Below are positions 22,055 through 34,900 of a stretch of DNA of 64,000 nucleotides, piece after piece. The notes under the pieces were generated by a model. That model was given only the letters and a program-made list of their open reading frames with translations, ran no database searches and was not told the origin of the DNA. This DNA is from Pempheris klunzingeri (taxonomy: Eukaryota > Chordata > Actinopteri > Acropomatiformes > Pempheridae): the NCBI RefSeq assembly GCF_042242105.1, contig NC_092029.1, positions 19,454,885-19,518,884 of the forward strand. Direction: 5' to 3'. Positions within the stretch are counted from its first letter, which is position 1, and each line of letters starts with the position of its first letter. The position numbers and the translations under genes were made by a program.

Positions 22055-25000
22055 ATGCCGAGAGCTCACGCTGAAAACGTCATTAAAAACATCATCAGTG
22101 CCATAGGGCGGGAGTGCGCGCTGAGGGGACACGCGCTGTCCGACACTTTGGTGGCTTTTATGGTCAGTGACCCGCTCCAGCTAACTAGCTAACTGCTAGC
22201 CGAAGTAGCTTAGCTAGCTAGTTATTAGCTTAAAGTTACTATTCTGTCAATTTTGGAGCTTCTTCGGAGTAAAATGTTCTACTGTGCTTCTTGAACCCCT
22301 GCCTGGCACCCACGGGGGACTCTACCCGCTGCTTTATTAACATGTTTGTTCGTTTGAAACCTCCTCAGGTAAAAGCTGTGGTGCTGGACCCAAGAAATGG
22401 GTTCAACGTAGATCAGACACTGACCAAGCAAGACGTTCAAAAACTTGAAGAGGTGAGTCACTGTTTAAGACCTGGATTATTTGAGATTGATTAATGAACC
22501 CATTCCCTTCATATTCATGTTGATATTGTTAGACTGAGCTGGTATTCTAGAAATATGATGTTCTCACTAATACATTTTATTTGTCATGTTACTATGTCCA
22601 TTTATTTTGCACTGGATTTATTCGTATTTTGAATGTTAACCAACATTTTTAATATTTCTTTGGTTTAAAAACTTGCCAGGTATCAAATTCTGATGGAAAG
22701 ATGCTGAATTCTTAATTTATTCATTCCTGGTTTAATGTACAATATCTTACAATGCCATCTCTTTATTATATTTGTATATACTGCATAGCTTTTTTTATTC
22801 TATTTATATTATATTACTTTGAGATTGAAGTGTTTTCTTGTTCTTTTTGGAGCTGTGTGTAACAAAAAGCAATTTCCCCCTGGGGATTATTAAAGGAATT
22901 CTGATTATATTATGCTTATATAGGCACCTGTTGTTTAACTTGTCTTTGCACGGTTGTTCTTGTTCTTTGCTGCTGCAAATTTGTAAATTTCCCCAATGTG
23001 GAAGGAATAAAAGTTTATCTTATCTTATCTTAAAAATAGTCAGATTTAAACAGATTGAATTTAGATTTTGTTTTTTTTTAAATTTGAGAACGGAAATCCC
23101 TCCAGGCATCTTGACCTCAGGGTCCAAAATGGCAGCACAGCCCCTGACACAGTGTGGGTAATGGCTCTGAAAACTACACTTGGTTTGTTTCTAATCTCCA
23201 TCAATATTTCTTACAGCTGTGCCTGAATAGACTCATGGAAAAGTGCAGCCCATCGCTGGACACAATCAAAATGCAGGTGTATTTTGATATGAGTTACACT
23301 TCTCGACGTAAGTGTGTGAAATGGCATGCTGAAGCCCTGACTTGTGTCTGTGGGTGCAGCTAACGATCATTATTAATGACCATGATTTAAGTTATTAAAA
23401 TGTCAGAAAATAGTAAGAAATGCCCATCACAAAGTCCCAGGGACATAAACTAAACAGTAAATCCACCAGAGGAAAGAAAAACCAAAGAATGTTTGTTGAT
23501 ACATGACTCAAACAATTAATTGATGATCAAAAATGTTTTTGTTCTTTTAAACCAGTGCATTTACATCAAGTACAAATTCACTTATATTATGAATGTTGTG
23601 TTTGTGCAGGTGAGTTTCTTGAGGAAATCCATCGGGTCATGGAGTCCAGGCTGAGCCCAGTGAGCAGAGAGATCACTGACAGCAGGGTGAAAACACGGGA
23701 GGAGTTAGACGCTTTGTACCGTAAAATCATCACGTATATCCTGCTACGCTCCAGCATGGGCTCACCCACTGATGTCAGCACTGTGCAAGAGGCTACAGGT
23801 TTCACCCCTTGTTCTTTCGCTTGCTAGGGAACTGTAGTCAGTAAAAGCACAGTGACAGCATTACACATTCTGGGATGCAAGGTAAAGGGTAGTGTCAACA
23901 CTTTCAACAGCTCATAATGTTCCAGTGCTGTGCTGAATTGTGAATAATGTCTCCTAACGTACATCAATCATGCACCTTACTGCAGCAGCCTGCGTTTGAA
24001 TCCAGCTTGTCATTCCCCTCTCTCACCTGCATTCCCCCGTCTCTTTTAGACTGTCCTGTCAAATAGAATATTCGAAATGCAAAAAAATAAACTGAAGTGC
24101 ATTAATCAAACAGTGAACTACATACTTTGACCCTGAGCTTTGGAATCACATGTTGTGGAGCTGTGCTCAATGAGAAAATGTTTACTTTAGGGTTATTTGG
24201 ATGCAGCAAATTACATACCAATTACCCCCCCCCCACTGCAACAAATATTAATGAACAAATTCAGGCACAACAACACATGTACTTTTGGCCGTGCAGTTTG
24301 CATTGTTTAGATGATGATAAAGATAATAAGTGAACTGCATCCTGACTTTTAATTTCCCTTCCTCGTCTCTTATCCCAGCTGCCCTGCAGAGCGTCTTCCC
24401 TCAGACTGAGCTCGGAGCCTTCATGGTGCTCTTAAAGAGGGACAAGGAGCAGCAGCTCAGTGAGCTCACCATGATTGTCACAGGGATCCGACTCTTCAAT
24501 AAAGCCAGCAAGAAGGAAGGAGAGGACACTGACCTCCAGGAATTAAGTACAGTACACCAGCCTGCTGACACAAGTGCTACATGCGTATTAGTATTACTGT
24601 TGGATAAGATCACATGATGTAATGGGCCTTTAAAAAAAAAAAGGCACATTAGCAGATTTACCAGATTAAGTGCTTGGCTTTTATGTAAAATAAATCACAC
24701 AGTGGGGCTGGCTGGTTCAAGGAAGAAGAACTTACCCCCACTAACTGAGCAGGTATACATTTATCTCACAGCAGTCAGGCTGGCAGGTTCACTGCCATTC
24801 ATTTGACAATTTCTGGGAATTGAGCTTCAAACTTGAGGTTCAAACTTTACCCCCCTGCTTTTTGGAATCACTGAGTTGCCACCTGCCGTTATAATATTCT
24901 GAAATTACACGGTGCATGGATTTTCTGGAGAGCACGCTCCAAATTTAGGCTGCAATACAGGATATTTCTTCAGGCCCAGCTGAGTACAGATGCTGGATGG

Positions 25001-28000
25001 ATGGAAAATAGAGTGATGTAATATGTCATCAAGGATATATCATGAGCGAATTCCCCCCTTTTGCATAGAGTATTTAAAGTTTCAAAATATCAGACAGAAT
25101 CTAGGAAGTCTTACATCACTACATATACACTATTATAATATTTCAAACAACAGATTCAGATTATTTAGTAGGTCTACAATATTAGAATGCAGTCCACAAC
25201 AGTGATATGTTTATTCAACTACATCACCAGACTAGTTCATCTTCTTCACTTCTGATCAATACTACACTTGGTAAATATGCTGTTTTCTTTTCCGTTCTCT
25301 GCACAGTGCCTGCAGTTCTTAATGAAGCTCTTCCAGTCACCAGTAAAAGCATAGAAAACGAGCTGAGCGCAGCACAGAGTTTGGCTTGGAAATACACAGC
25401 TGTGCTGGAGAAGCTAACTGACCCTGGCAGTGAGCCTGGAGTTTGTGACGCACCCACCGTTCTGCTCAAACAGGCTCTCTACAACATCAGGCAGCACGAG
25501 GTTTTCCTCAAAATGTTACTGGTGAGGTGGCAACATCTGGTAATTATGGTCTGTGTAACTGTGGATTTCTTGTAGCTTAAGAAATATATATTATTATTAT
25601 CATTATACATATTATGATGTGAATTTATATAATGCAGCTCATTAAGTAAAAAGGTGGCAGCAGGATTCATGTGTTAATTCCCAAGTGAAGTATGTGTTTT
25701 TCTTTTGCCACCAGGCTGATGCGTGCCTGTGTGTCAGCCACGTTGAAATCCTGAAGTCTGAGCTCACGTCACAGCTGAAGCTGCTGAAAGACACTGTGAA
25801 GCTTAAGAGTGCTGTGCCCACTGCAAAAGTTTTTGTAAGTGTCTTGGTCACTGCTGTTATGTTGTCGCTGTTACTGCGTCTTGTTATATCATCTCTACAT
25901 AAATAAAGGAGTAGTTCAACATTTTGAGAAATACATATATTCACTTTGTTTCTCGGAGTGAGATTAGATAACTTCCCCTACCGACACCTCTACAGCTCAC
26001 TCATTAATTAAACACGTAAAACATAAAATTAAGCATGTATCTCATTTGATTCATCTGTACTTACGCATATTATAATTTGTGGTTTTGGAGGGAATTATAA
26101 TACATGCTGGCATTATTTTTTGGTGAATCACAGTCACACTGAGGTTTCTGGGTTTGGCACCGTTGTTCATCCAGAAATAATTCCAGCATGTAACTCACTT
26201 AAAGCCACTCACATGTTATTTGTGTATGGATTAAACAAACAAATGAAACACTCAACTTAAGAAGTGCTGGTGGATGTATTTTTTTCACTTTATTCATAGC
26301 CAAGCTTTACATTTCTCCAAGCCAGGTCTATACCTCACAGACATGAGATTGATGTCAATCATCTCATCCATCCACCCATGCAGAGAATTGCCTTTGTCCT
26401 TTTTACAGCATTTTTGTTTTGTCTTTTTCTTTGTGTCATTTTCATCTATTGTGAATCACACTGTACTTAAACTTTGATAAAATGTGCTACATACATTTTA
26501 TAAAAACAGTACTTGCTTTAGTTTTTGTTAGGTCTACAGCCTAATTTTGCCATTCCTCACATTGTCTTTCAGCCACTGTTCAAGACCCTGTCACAACTGT
26601 GGTATGGACTTCAGGATGAGGCCGAGTTGCTGAACATCCTAAATGACATCACGCTGAATATGCAACCCTTCGTAGCCTCTCAGGCCAAGATGTTTTCTGA
26701 AGCGTATTTGGACGGTCTGCTGGGGTCTTCAGAGGTGAAGACAGATGACCAGAGAATGATTGTGTCCTCAGGTATGGCCGATTTAATCAATAGATACGGT
26801 GATAAGTTCCGCGTTCCACAGGTCTTAAGAACCTGAACTCGATGGAAAGACTGCTCTGAGCCAAACTTATGTAATGTTAACTGTTCTTTTTCCTCATTGC
26901 ATCTATTAGATGAGCGTATTGTTCCAGCCGAGATGAAAACACAGGAGTGGCTCCTACATGAAACCACTGCTAGCTTTAATGGGCTGCCACTACAGTATAA
27001 TGGAATATGTGGCTACACGCTTGTGAACAGAGATGGTCTTCTCCTTCCAGGTACTGTTCTCATGATACACTCATGTCATATCATGAGGGTAAAGGCACGC
27101 ATCCAGGAGACACACCCAACTACCCCAAGTGACGTGTTTCAGAGTGAATCAGCAGCAGTTTCCCTCCTTACTCCGTCCTGACTCTCATACTAAGCTCAGC
27201 CACACTGCAAAGAAAACCCATTTTGGTTGCTTGTATCTATAATCTCATTCTTTCAGTCATTACCCTACCCATCAAGCGGCAGATCGAACTCACTCTTAAG
27301 GCTCAGCTCCCTGCTCTCCCCTACAGTCTGGCACAAAGCCTGGATTGCCGCTAGTGTAGCACCAATCCATTTATCAATATCCTCGTCCATCTCACTCTCA
27401 CTCGCAAACAAAACCTGAACTCTTCCACTTGGGGCAGTAACTCACTCCCAACATCAAGGGAGTGGGAGGGCAGTCCGACTGTCTTGAGGCAGGGTATGTT
27501 GGCCTTGGACTTGGTGATGTGCTGAACATCACATCTGTCCCATCAGTTACACCTTGAGATTCTGTCCACTAAAATCACAAACAGAATTGGAACCCCTCAA
27601 GACATCCCAAAGTTATGGCCCCTATAAAACGATTAGAAACAACAGCCTGGCCTAGATAATATGATAACAATATGATGAAGATGCTTAATCTAGGACGTTG
27701 TGCCTAAAGTCCATTCAGTTTGGATTATTTGACACTTCTTTTGCAGGTAATCCACACATTGGAGTCCTTAAACACAAGGAGAAGCTCTATGTTTTTAGCT
27801 CCAAAGAAGCTGCCTTGAAATTCGCCTCCCGTTCAGACAGCCTGATTGCAGCGGTGGCAGAGAAAGCCAAGCACTCCCCCGAACTAATTCAGCTCCTCAA
27901 ACTCCACCGACAGTTTTCTTGTGTCAGCCCTTACCCAGAGGTCAGTAACCACTTCCATGCCAAGTGTCCTCAAAGCTAGGAGCAGCTAGAAGTACTTGCA

Positions 28001-29316
28001 TTCGGGTACTTGCCAATACCAAGTGCTGATATGAGTACATGATAATGCCATTATAGTATATATCAGACCGGCAATACATCAGCCAGAGTAGGCTCTCACC
28101 ACCGTGTCCTTTTTAGAGGGAAAACATGCTGGTTACTGGTTGAAGCTCAGGCTACACTGACCGGGCTAATGGAAGTCAATGTGAACTTATAGGCCATAAC
28201 ATAAGAAGAGTAAGAATATTTCACTGGTGCTTCGCTGGCCTGGAGACTCAATAAAGTAAAAATAGATCTCTGGGCACGACACCTCCGTCCATTGTGTGGG
28301 GTTATTGACGGACCTTAATGCACTGAAGGGACATGACTGAAGTCGGATCAAATGAATCTCTTTGATATATCTTTCACGCTGTAAGTTAGACAGAGTGAAC
28401 ACGTATTTGCCTGACATAGTGACTTTGGGTTATTTATAAAGTCATTTAATGCTGATGGTGTCCTGTTGGTTTTGTCAGTGGTGATTGTCTTTTGTTTTTA
28501 CCACAGAAAAAGGCAGGGACGTGTTCCTGGATGTGCTGGTCTGATGTATACCATTTCTATTGCTATTCAACACAGCTTTACCACAGTTCCATGTTTGTGA
28601 CACCTACATTACATGTGTAAATAGCGAAAAGGACACACTTAGAAAACATTCTATTAAAGCCATCACATATATGATTTGAAAAAAGTAATACTTCATCATT
28701 ATTTATATGAATGGTTTGTGGCTTCACACTGTTCAGAAATGATTTCCATACTCTGACTCCACTTGGAGTTTGATCCAAACAAACTTTGGCCTTGTGGTTT
28801 TGCAGATGCAGCCAGGAGAGAGTTTACTAGTAAAACCCATTACCAAGTGTGAGAGCGGTACACAGACTGATATCCACCCTGTGGAGACAAACATCGTCAA
28901 GTCATACGAGTGGAATGAGTGGGAGCTGCGAAGAAAAGCTATCAAACTGGTGAGGCAGAATCCACAAGGCGCATGTTAATGTGAAATCATAGTCACTGGG
29001 CAGTTTTGGGAAGACAAGCTCTTTTCAACTTCTCTTTTTGTTTAGGCTGGTTCATTTAATACCCATACACATTTTTTGTATTTAACCATTGTAGGCTGAC
29101 GTCCGGACCAAAGCGACACACTCAGCACAGACTGATCTGAGCCACATGAGACGGGAAAATGCCACTCAGATCTGGCTGCCCAAGAGTGTTGCCTGTCAAA
29201 GCAAGAGAGACGGTGAGAGCAACATGCCCAAACCTCAGATCTACCTGGCAGGTCTGAGGGGACAGAGAGATGGAAATGTAGTCAAAACAAACCTGACTAG
29301 ATCTGTGGATGAATGA
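22055..29316 (+). CDS. cfap206: Cilia and flagella associated protein 206
   Basis: Twelve exons (22055-22162, 22369-22452, 23217-23307, 23610-23798, 24379-24546, 25307-25521, 25715-25834, 26573-26771, 26910-27050, 27747-27940, 28806-28949, 29095-29316) give 1875 nt, 624 aa; human CFAP206 is about 622 aa. All junctions are GT-AG and in phase. Family segments are recognised along the whole length: VAFMVKAVVLDPRNGFN near residue 32, SLDTIKMQVYFDMSYTSR near 75, EFLEEIHRVMESRL, a LYRKIITYILLRSSMGSPTD block, LSELTMIVTGIRLFNK, and a conserved C-terminal half with GICGYTLVNRDGLLLPG. The family is an axonemal protein at the base of radial spoke 2, needed for sperm flagellar and motile cilia function. 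There is no signal peptide or membrane segment. The start is the ATG of MPRAHAENVIKNII, matching the family N-terminus. An X-box upstream suggests RFX control. Confidence 0.95.
22838..23033 (+). mobile_element. 3' tails of non-LTR retroelements in cfap206 intron 2
   Basis: Two tail-like sequences follow each other. One contains AATTTCCCCCTGGGGATTA and ATTAAAG (about 22870-22910); the other contains CCCCAATGTGG...AATAAAAG ending in (TTATC)n at 23033. Both resemble 3' ends of Rex/RTE-type LINEs or their SINEs that are frequent in fish. Family assignment is from memory and approximate. Confidence 0.5.
25903..25995 (+). mobile_element. Fragment of a dispersed fish DNA element in cfap206 intron 7
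   Basis: AATAAAGGAGTAGTTCAACA followed by a GAGAAATACATATATTCAC-like stretch resembles the end of a common teleost non-autonomous DNA transposon whose copies begin in this way. No second terminus was found. Confidence 0.35.
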
Positions 29317-29718
29317 TCAAGGTGTCAGAAGTGTTTTTTTGTAAAAACATTGTTTTTGTGGAAAGTAAAAATGAATGTGAGCGTGTTATTGTTTTTATTA
29401 TTATTGTTTAGACCTAATTCTAATTTGCTGTTTTAAATGCATTCATATGAACAGGTTAGTGAGCTGTTAAATATGACATGCGCTAAACCTATTGCCTGAT
29501 CAAAAATCTTTTTTCAGGTTTTAAAAATCCTCTAAGATTTCGATGTGTTTTCAAGAAAACTCCACAGGGATCCTGTGTTGCATGTGTGCTACCAGAAGCT
29601 TTCTGTGGCTGTTTTCTCTTCATCCAATCTTTCCTGCAAAATTTCACACTGACCAAGTAGTGCTGAATATCTCCGCTTCTTGATGTGTTGACCTTTTTTA
29701 TTGAATTGTAGCATCGCT

Positions 29719-29724
29719 AATAAA
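29719..29724 (+). terminator. Poly(A) signal AATAAA of cfap206
   Basis: AATAAA about 400 bp after the cfap206 stop codon, followed by an AT-rich region with TTTATT. It is the first canonical signal after the stop. Confidence 0.6.
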
Positions 29725-30440
29725 GTTCACACTAACACATTGAGCCAATCAGTTTATTCCAAGATACTGGATCAACCTGCAGTTGAGGTTTGGCCACGGT
29801 CAGCCCCGCGGCGTTGTTGATAGTTGAGCCATCACCACCAACTACTGGCTTGGGATAGCCAACAAGTTGCATTCCAGGTGAGCTGTGAAAATGAGGCCTT
29901 GGTGGTGCATGCCACCAAATTTGGTGTCAATACAGTCATAAGATTCCAAAGACTGGATGCTATATTGCTGTTTTTCATATTATGCAAATTAACAAAGATT
30001 CATCTTGGTGGACTGGAGATTTTTTGGAGCGTTTGTTGATTTTGTGTATCACCTTTCAAGTCGACCACAGTCATGGTTGGAAGGACTGAACTTCAAAATT
30101 TGTGTTTTTGGCAGTTAATTAGAGCACCACTGTTGGGCAGGTGAGGATTACAGGTTTACAGGTTTCTTTCTTTTGAGCAAAGGTCTCCCTCTCTGAACTC
30201 AGTTTCCCAGAGTCCTTTAGTTTTCACATCTCCTCATTCATATAGGAAAATAGGAAAATAAAAACAGCCCTAGATTTCTGTTCAGCACGTTAGCCAGGCT
30301 GACAAAGAGCCAGAACTCAGTTGATCCTTGTGCTCCTTTAGAGCTCAGTAGCAGCGACTTCATGAGCTTCTTTAATGATGAAATTCTAACTATCAGAGAC
30401 TAAATTCATCACCTCCTGCCCTCAACAGGCTCTGATTCAA
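29725..30440. other. Intergenic stretch without recognised features
   Basis: Non-coding sequence between the cfap206 end and the LINE fragment. The ORF at 29824-30039 shows no family resemblance. A duplicated AGGAAAATAGGAAAAT motif near 30245 is the only repeat seen. Confidence 0.4.
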
Positions 30441-30965
30441 CCTCAAACTTGGGAATCATGGAAACAGCTGTTGGGCTTAATGTGCATTTGGACTGTTTTG
30501 CTCCGATCAATCCTCCTGAATTGGCTTCAATGGTTTCCTCATCCAAACCATCAACTTGTCTCCTAGACCAACCTTCCCTTTCTCTCCAAGATCCTGGAGA
30601 AAGCAGCAGCCAATCAGCTGTGTGATTTTCTAAATAAATCCAATAGTCTATTTGAGGTTTTTCAGTCAGGTTTTAGAGCGAACCATAGCACGAAGACTGT
30701 AGGCTTAGACTGTCGGGGGACTCCCCATGATGCACTGGGCTCCTCTCTCCTCCTCTTCCTCTCCATCTTCATGCTTCATGTCTCTTTAATGTCTGTTACT
30801 AACTTGCTATCTTCCCCGGAGCCTTTCTGTGCTTTTCTCATCTCTCTGGTTCCTGTGGATCCTGGTCCTGGTTCTCCTGCTGTGGTTGTCAAGCTGAAAT
30901 ATTCAGGCCTGTTTCACCACAGCCAGCATCACTGATGGCAATGGCTCTGTGTCCTGGAGTACACC
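30441..30965 (+). mobile_element. L2-like LINE fragment with reverse-transcriptase remains
   Basis: One plus frame around 30560-30690 reads LPFLSKILEKAAANQL and then FLNKSNSLFEVFQSGFRANH, the fingers-region motif of L2/CR1-clade reverse transcriptases. The sequence from about 30700 on (ATGATGCACTGGGCTCCTC..., pyrimidine-rich) resembles a region I associate with the same elements. It is 5' and 3' truncated and cannot be active. Confidence 0.7.
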
Positions 30966-31045
30966 TGTACATCACTGCAGCAAGGTGAGAGGCTGAACTA
31001 CTGGAGGTGGGCAGAGAGGACTTTCTGGGAGTGTTAAGTTACTCT

Positions 31046-31625
31046 TTAACCCTTCAGTCTGGGGTCAAATGGCGTTTTTTACTACTTTTCATTTTACCTT
31101 TGTGTTTCCCATTAAGCTTACCTTTTTCTTGCCTTTCTTTGTGTCTTTCTTTTCAGCACAACCTCACCTATGTGATTCTACAAGTATTTATTTATTTTGA
31201 CATAATATATGGACACACTGTATGTAAAAGTGCAAAAGAAACACAAAATCCGAGCAGGAACTAGTTGGATCTTTGGAGGAGCGGGGGTCTGCGCGGACAC
31301 CTGCTCTCGTTCCTCTTCACGTGCAGCATCCACTTCATCCTCTCCACTGGAGTCACTTTCTTCCTCAGGATCAGAACTTTCTTCCCCAGATTCAGTATCT
31401 TCTAACTCGTAGAAGAGCTGCTGTAGTGCGCGACTTCGGCTCTTCATAACTTTAGTCTTAATAGGCCGATCGAGAAAATTCAAACACCTGTGAAAAGTTT
31501 GAAGTGTCCGCTTTCCAACAGTCTTTGAATTGAGCACCTGCGTGCTTGTGTCACAGCTTTACGTTTTCAAACGTGCGACATGTGACTTTGACGCCGTGTG
31601 GCGGCCCTAGAGTCCAAAGGGTTAA
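31046..31625 (-). mobile_element. piggyBac-like relic with TTAA ends and an acidic transposase N-terminus
   Basis: The element is bordered by TTAA at 31046-31049 and 31622-31625. Inside these, the ends start with CCCTT on the left and finish with AAGGG on the right, the piggyBac hallmark; beyond that the inverted match is imperfect. A minus-strand ORF (31537 down to 31178) has an acidic segment (TESGEESSDPEEESDSSGE), as often seen at the N-terminus of piggyBac transposases, but no catalytic domain. It is about 580 bp, so this is an internally deleted copy lying about 335 bp upstream of the pm20d2 start codon. Confidence 0.65.
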
Positions 31626-31960
31626 AGATGGAAATCTCTCTGTTTAATTGGGCTTCAAAGGGGCACAGCTGCTGCACTTCCTTAAAGTTAGGCTACTCAA
31701 ACAGATGGTCAAAATGAAGCCAGCAGAAGCCGAGCCGTCCTGACTTTTAGTCCTTAAGGTGTGCAAAGAGAATACTCCCCTCGTGCGTGTGGGCTATTTT
31801 GAAATGAGACTGCTCCAAATGTAGCCCCTGTGCAGGGAGCAGCGGTGACTGTAACTTGATAGACTGCATGACTCTGACTTTGAAAGGACACGTGAAGTTA
31901 CACTGTGCGTACAGAAGTTAAAGATTCTAGAACAACATACATTCTGATAGACTGAACAAG

Positions 31961-34900
31961 ATGTGCGGGCGAGCAGCACACCGTGACAGAGAGCTGCTGC
32001 TGGAGCTGAAACAGAGAGCTGGCTGCTGTATAGATGAAGCCAGAGCAAAGCTCCACAGTCTCAGTAAGGACATATGGAGCTGTCCCGAGCTGGCCTATGA
32101 GGAAACCAAGTCTCATGACCGACTGGTAGCGTTTTTCCGTCAGGAGGAAGGCTGGAAGGTCGACGCTCACTTCAAACTTCAGACTGCATTTCGAGCCACT
32201 TGGGAAGGTGGAGGCAGCGAGCGGTTCGACGTGGTCAACGTGGGGTTCCTCTGCGAGTACGACGCCCTGCCTGGTATGGGACACGCATGTGGACACAACC
32301 TGATCGCTGAGGTTGGAGCTGCTGCGGCTCTGGGGCTCAAGGCGGTGCTGGGGGGCACCAAGGAGCTCCCTGTCCGGGTGCAGGTGGGTCACAGTGTGGT
32401 AGAGAAGTGCCAGAGAAGTTCATACCGAGTTTGGTTTCTTTGGACAAGATCAATTTAATATCGACAAGTGTTTTCTGACGCGGTCGTGTAAGATAAAAAG
32501 ACAAAGTCTGACCACTGGGAACTGTAAACATCAAAGCATCATGGGTAATTAGTGTAGTCCATTTTTAAAAGTGGGCTATAGTCACTGATTAAAGTGACAA
32601 CTTTCAGCTTGGATTTGAGGCTGTTTACTTCAACACAATTGTAGATTTTTTCATACAAAGTCCCCCAAATGTAAGGAATCAAAAGTAGCTGAGAGGGAGA
32701 GACACCACCCTCAGTGTGTGCCCTCACATCCTCTCCTCCAGTCAGTGGCCGTCTGGAGTCAGATCGACACGCATCACTTAATTTGTTCCATGATGAGGTT
32801 TTAGGTGTTTTCCTGGTTTCCTGGCTTGACCTGCCAGTTCAGAACATCCCACCAGCCATAAAAACTTCTGCCTTGTCTGCAGAACTTCTACAAATCTACC
32901 CAATATCAGTATTTACATTCTCAATACATACAATACCAAACAGTGTCACTGGCCAAATAGCTCCAGACCACACTGTATAGAAAGTATGCTCTCCACAAGT
33001 GATGCAGCCAAAAGCTGTTTCTTCATATGTTCCATATTGATGATGAAATGTTTAGTAGGTCACTATTTTAAAAATACCTTTGTGTCATATTTGCTGGAAC
33101 TGTCACTATATCCTGACACCAGGACATGAGACAGGTAATATGTGAAAGAAACCCTATCAAGAAATTCTTTTCCTCGTGGAGGTAGAAAGTTTCTGATTAT
33201 TTTGATGGACCTACCTCCACAGGTGACGGTGCTGGGGACCCCGGCTGAGGAGGATGGCGGAGGTAAAATTGACATGATAAGGGAAGGAGCCTTCGAGGGT
33301 CTGGATGTGGTGTTTATGGCCCACCCATCAAAGGAGGACGCCACGTACCTGCCCTGCGTGGCCGAGCACGAGTACGTGTGTTACATTACAAATGTCTTGT
33401 GTATATGTTATGTGATAGAATTCATTGTGCTTCATGTAGCTGCTTAGTTTTACCTAATGTCATTAGTGTGGGGGCCAGGTCCCAGAAACATTAAATGGGA
33501 AATATCCTGAATGTAACAATCTAATTTCCAAGAGTACAAAACTGATTATCGGATCATTTATGGTGTTGCATGAATGAAGCACTGTGCACAGTGCTGGACC
33601 TTTTGACCTGCATGGTCTAGTAGTCCTCTGTTCCCTGTGGACTTTTCTTGTGAACAGACAAAAGTTATGTTTGCATTCAGTGAACTTAACAACAAATCTC
33701 TGACAAATGTGATGAATGCATTTCCTTCCATGTATACTAGCTAGCTGTCTTCTTCCCTGTCTTTACTTGTTCATTGCAGGATAGCTGGGCATGTTGCTGC
33801 CTCTTGTTTATCCATGGGATAGTGTCAAACCACTGGCGGGATGTGTTTTAGTGTGCATCCGTATGCATGAGACACACAGAACAGGGAATCAGCTGTGTGG
33901 TTTGTCCTGTGTTTTCCAGTGTAACTATAAAGTACCACGGGAAGGCGTCCCATGCCTCGGCCTACCCCTGGGAGGGAATCAACGCGCTGGACGCGGCGGT
34001 GCTGTGCTACAACAACCTGTCTGTGCTCAGACAGCAGATGAAGCCAGACTGGAGGGTTCATGGTGAACATTTGAGACACCTCTGTACTAATGTGTTGCTC
34101 TGAGGAGTTTAGTGAGCTCTGATTACACCGTGCTGTGACGTGCAGGTATCATAAAGCACGGCGGAGTGAAACCAAACATCATTCCTGCCTTCACTGAGCT
34201 GGAGTACTATCTGAGAACCCCCTCACGTGCTGAGCTTCCCATCCTAAAGGCAAAAGCTGAGAAGTGTTTCAGCTCAGCTGCTGTGGCGACTGGCTGTGAG
34301 GTAAAAACTCTTTTATTCTTAAATTGCACTTTTTCCTACTTTGTACAGCAATTACGGCCCAATAACTTATCTCGGGATAAACTGAGTTCTATTTTGTCTC
34401 ACTACAACGTCTAGTAGGAAGTGAAAAGTGCATTGCTGTCTGTTTTTGCAGTTGGTAATATACATTTCTCTATACTGAGTTCACTTTTTCAAAAGTCTTA
34501 CACAGTTTTCTTTACCCACATGCATGCACAACCGTTAGCAACACTGACAACAACTGTGGCATTCTTTATAGATGTATAGATATAGATTCTTTATATAACT
34601 TCAGTTAAACCAGGTCTGCAGCAGATTTAATTGAGACCTTGGATATACTGACTGCTGGTGACATTTTCACAGGACACAGCAGTCACAGTGAGGCACATTT
34701 TAACCCCCAGCTTCTGAAGGCATAGGAAAGGGTTGAAGAGATCACGTGATTTTCGTTCCAGACACAGGCACAGGTTTAAACCCTCCTTACACTTTAAACT
34801 GCAGCTGAGCTAATGATGGAGCAACAGCGGCTTTGAAAACAAGCTTGCAGCTTTAAAGAAGTCAAATTGAAAATATCTCCCTTTCAGGTCGAAGTACAGT

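Noticed and set aside
32179..32361. Minus-strand ORF opposite pm20d2 exon 1
   Set aside because: Shadow frame of a GC-rich conserved coding exon.
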